Assembly (NCBI GenBank): GCA_025617745.1
Contig: CM046853.1
Span: 4,584,873-4,648,872, forward strand
DNA from: Heliocidaris erythrogramma
Lineage: Eukaryota > Echinodermata > Echinoidea > Camarodonta > Echinometridae
Reading direction: 5' to 3'
Length of the DNA stretch: 64,000 bases
Shown: positions 61,620-64,000 of the stretch, one piece after another
How positions within the stretch are numbered: the stretch's first letter is position 1
How the letters are laid out: each line of letters begins with the position of its first letter
The notes under the pieces: model-generated
Told to the model about the DNA's origin: nothing
The model's database searches: none
The model's input: only the letters and a program-made list of their open reading frames with translations
Made by a program: the position numbers and the translations under genes

Positions 61620-62720
61620 GTCTTACATTCTCCTTGTACCATATTTTCCTGAAGCTTCATTCCTAAGAAAAGACACGTCGACCAGGTGCACCATAATCCC
61701 TTTCCTGAAGTATGGCTATACAGTATACACAATTTTGACTTACTCCATGCGGTCGTATACAGTCCAAACCAAAATTAAGATGAGAAAGTCAATACAAATA
61801 AGAACGCCCATTAAGGAAAAATATACTTCAGTTCAAAATCATTCCTGAAAGAACAACACCTAAACGCGTCAATATTAGTCGTCAGCCACTCAATTCAAAG
61901 TAATAGCAGTACACTGTGCCCATAACATAATAACTTTCACGGGAATGAATACAGTTTTTAATGGCTCATATAATTTTTTTTTTCAAATGAATGCAATTAT
62001 CGGTAATAACATGAAAAAATACGCATTGCTATTAAGGTACAGAACAAATAAGATCCCATCCTATAATGGCCCGTTCCAACACGTCCGATAACCAAAACGA
62101 TACTATGAATAAAACACTAGGTACTAATATACTCTTATTTTTGTTAAATTTAAACATAAAAGTGGTTGAATCATAACGTATACATCTATACACCGCTTGG
62201 GAAATTATAATATGAATATTCATCCAAAACAATATCGTTTATTGTGTAAAACTATACCTTTTCTTTTTCTGTTATCTGGCTATTCAAGCCATTGAATAGT
62301 AAACTATTTTATCATACGAACTTATTATTTTTTCTAGATATATCAAAAATATAGAATATCGAATATAAAAATGTATGGGGAGTGCTGCACGGCAAATACT
62401 GGTTAACGCCATCTACGTCTTTTGGACAACTGCACGAAAACTAATGGAACTCAGCTAACGGTAGTCAGCGACTTAATCTCTACTTGGTCAGCGTTTGCGA
62501 AACAGACTGAAGGTACCCTTACTCTTCGGTTTCGCGTATGTTACCGGTACGTATACGTGAGGGAATAGCAAGTCCCTTGTTTCAGATAAACTCGATTGCC
62601 CCGTCAGTCAGGCCACGGGATAGACACATAGTCTCGTCATTTTACACCTCTTTTAAGGCATACTTTTATACCCAACCTAAAGGCATAGCATAAAGTCAAT
62701 GATTTTTCAAAAAGAGATTA
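61620..62720. other. No gene recognised
   Basis: AT-rich sequence with short open frames only; nothing matches a family I know. Confidence 0.4.
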
Positions 62721-62721
62721 A

Positions 62722-63312
62722 ATGGCAATCCAACCTTTGTAAAAAGCTGATTTGTCAGTGAAAGCAGAAAAAAGAGAAGCAGGATGGTGAAAGCTTGAAA
62801 GAAATCGGAGAAAGAATAAGAAAGTTACGAATGTTTGAAAAATGAGATCACTATATCCATGCGAATCTCAAATTGGCAATTTTGGTGAACCGGTGAATCG
62901 ATTGTGACGTATTCGCGATCAACTCTCCCAGTTTGTGCAACACCTTAAATTCTGGTTTACTCCTGTGCGCCTTTTCCCTCGGGGGCATTACTCCAAATAT
63001 ATTGTAGATAGCGCATTGTTATAGGTTGTCCAAAAAGGAAAAGCTCCTGCAAAGTTATACGTTTTGACAAATTGACAGTATAGTCATTTTGTTTGTTGGG
63101 GCGAATTGGAAAGCTGACCACCGCTACATCACAACGACCGCACCGATTCGGCCAATTTGAAATTCCCATATGTATAGCAATTACGACTTTTAAAAAATCA
63201 CAACTTTTTCATTGTTTGTCCGATTTTGTTCAAACTTTCACCAATTTGCTTCTTTGATTTTTCTACTTTCACACAAATCAAATCATTACAAAAATTGGAT
63301 TGCCCTTTAAAT
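62722..63312. mobile_element. Fold-back MITE with long TIRs
   Basis: AATGGCAATCCAACCTTTGT and GGTGAAAGCTTGAAAGAAAT at the left, AACTTTCACCAATTTGC and AAAAATTGGATTGCCCTTTA at the right. About 590 bp, imperfect arms over 150 bp. Confidence 0.7.
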
Positions 63313-63319
63313 TAAAATT

Positions 63320-64000
63320 TGAAAAATTACATGCAGAATAGATTAATAGAATATATGAAAGATATTAATTTACATACTCCTCACCGAAAAGTCATAAATG
63401 ATTGTAAGAAATACATGTAAGAATGCTGAAATTTTCCAATTTTGGTACAAATAAAAAAGGAGAGTAACAAACATTACTAAATAAGTTTATATACAATGTC
63501 GCCAAGCGCTTTACAGATATATTATAAACACAACAAACAAGGTAACTCCCCCTTAATCAAATTGGCGTAACTTCTTAACGAAACGGTTGTGAGCAAAATA
63601 ACTTGGCAGAAGTGTTCCTGCACTATTGACTAACTTCCCTGTAAAAGTGAGATCGATTCTTTGAGTCATGCATGAGTGGGCAAACATTAAAGGCCAAAAA
63701 TGTCACTTTTTTTTTCAAAAGTCACAAGGGTAATATTTTATGCTGTATTAACAGTACATTTTAGCATTTCTTACGCGACTTTAAAGTGTGCTCACTCAAC
63801 CATGACACGATGACAACCTCCTATGTTCATACAACATGTGGTGATACATTTTGGTAAAACTATCTGGAGTTATTTTTTTCAACAAGCTGAAAGGATTTTG
63901 CAATTTCAAATTCACGAGGGTTGATTTTTTTTTTAATTGTGCTCACCCAACCATAATAATGAGGAAAAAGTCGGGATAGGTGTCATGGGGTCAAGCGATG
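63320..64000. other. No gene recognised
   Basis: A fragment of a SINE tail (GCCAAGCGCTTTACAGATAT) is at 63491-63520; the rest shows nothing. Confidence 0.4.

Overview
This is an AT-rich, intron-rich, repeat-dense piece of a eukaryotic genome. The mix of tRNA-derived SINE tails, a Penelope-like element with a GIY-YIG domain, CR1/L2-like LINEs, many TA-flanked and fold-back MITEs and a hAT-type insertion suggests a marine invertebrate. An echinoderm, probably a sea urchin, is my best guess, but this rests on repeat style and gene family and not on a marker gene.

Main gene. One gene on the minus strand can be followed from start codon to stop codon across 29.6 kb (59490 down to 29929). I assembled 15 coding exons whose splice sites and phases all agree. 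They give about 815 residues: a signal peptide, a two-domain IL-17-receptor-type fibronectin-III ectodomain (exons 2-9), four EGF-like modules (exons 10-13, one module per 117-bp phase 1-1 exon), a transmembrane exon (14) and a single large last exon (15) with a SEFIR domain and an acidic tail. It is therefore an interleukin-17-receptor-like receptor with an EGF stalk between the ligand-binding region and the membrane. EGF exons 3 and 4 are identical in my reading and sit in a roughly 1.3-kb repeated unit bounded by mobile elements.

Second copy. At 11343-17424, also on the minus strand, lies a paralogue of the first four exons with its 5' flank. All four exons are open and correctly phased, but exons 5-15 are not visible to the left. 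The paralogue has lost two cysteines (in exons 2 and 4) that look like disulfide partners. The region is a segmental duplication of about 51.1-59.9 kb.

Layout. 1-11.3 kb: nested LINE fragments, MITEs, a ~150-bp satellite and fold-back elements. 11.3-17.8 kb: the partial receptor copy with MITEs in its introns. 18.1-20.1 kb: a Penelope-like element with an inverted 5' piece. 20.1-29.9 kb: poly-G MITEs, a LINE reverse transcriptase, two fold-back elements each carrying a tRNA-Arg(UCU)-like gene, and a 1.6-kb hairpin-ended element. 29.9-59.5 kb: the receptor gene; its introns hold a large palindrome, more tRNA-carrying fold-backs, a hAT-like element 22-30 bp from a splice acceptor, a Tc1-like element, SINEs, a frameshifted THAP-domain fragment, microsatellites and two LINE remnants. 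59.5-64 kb: flank with MITEs, SINE pieces and microsatellites; no gene recognised.

All coordinates were read by eye. Exon edges of the receptor genes are meant to be exact; repeat edges are approximate unless TIRs or TSDs are quoted.
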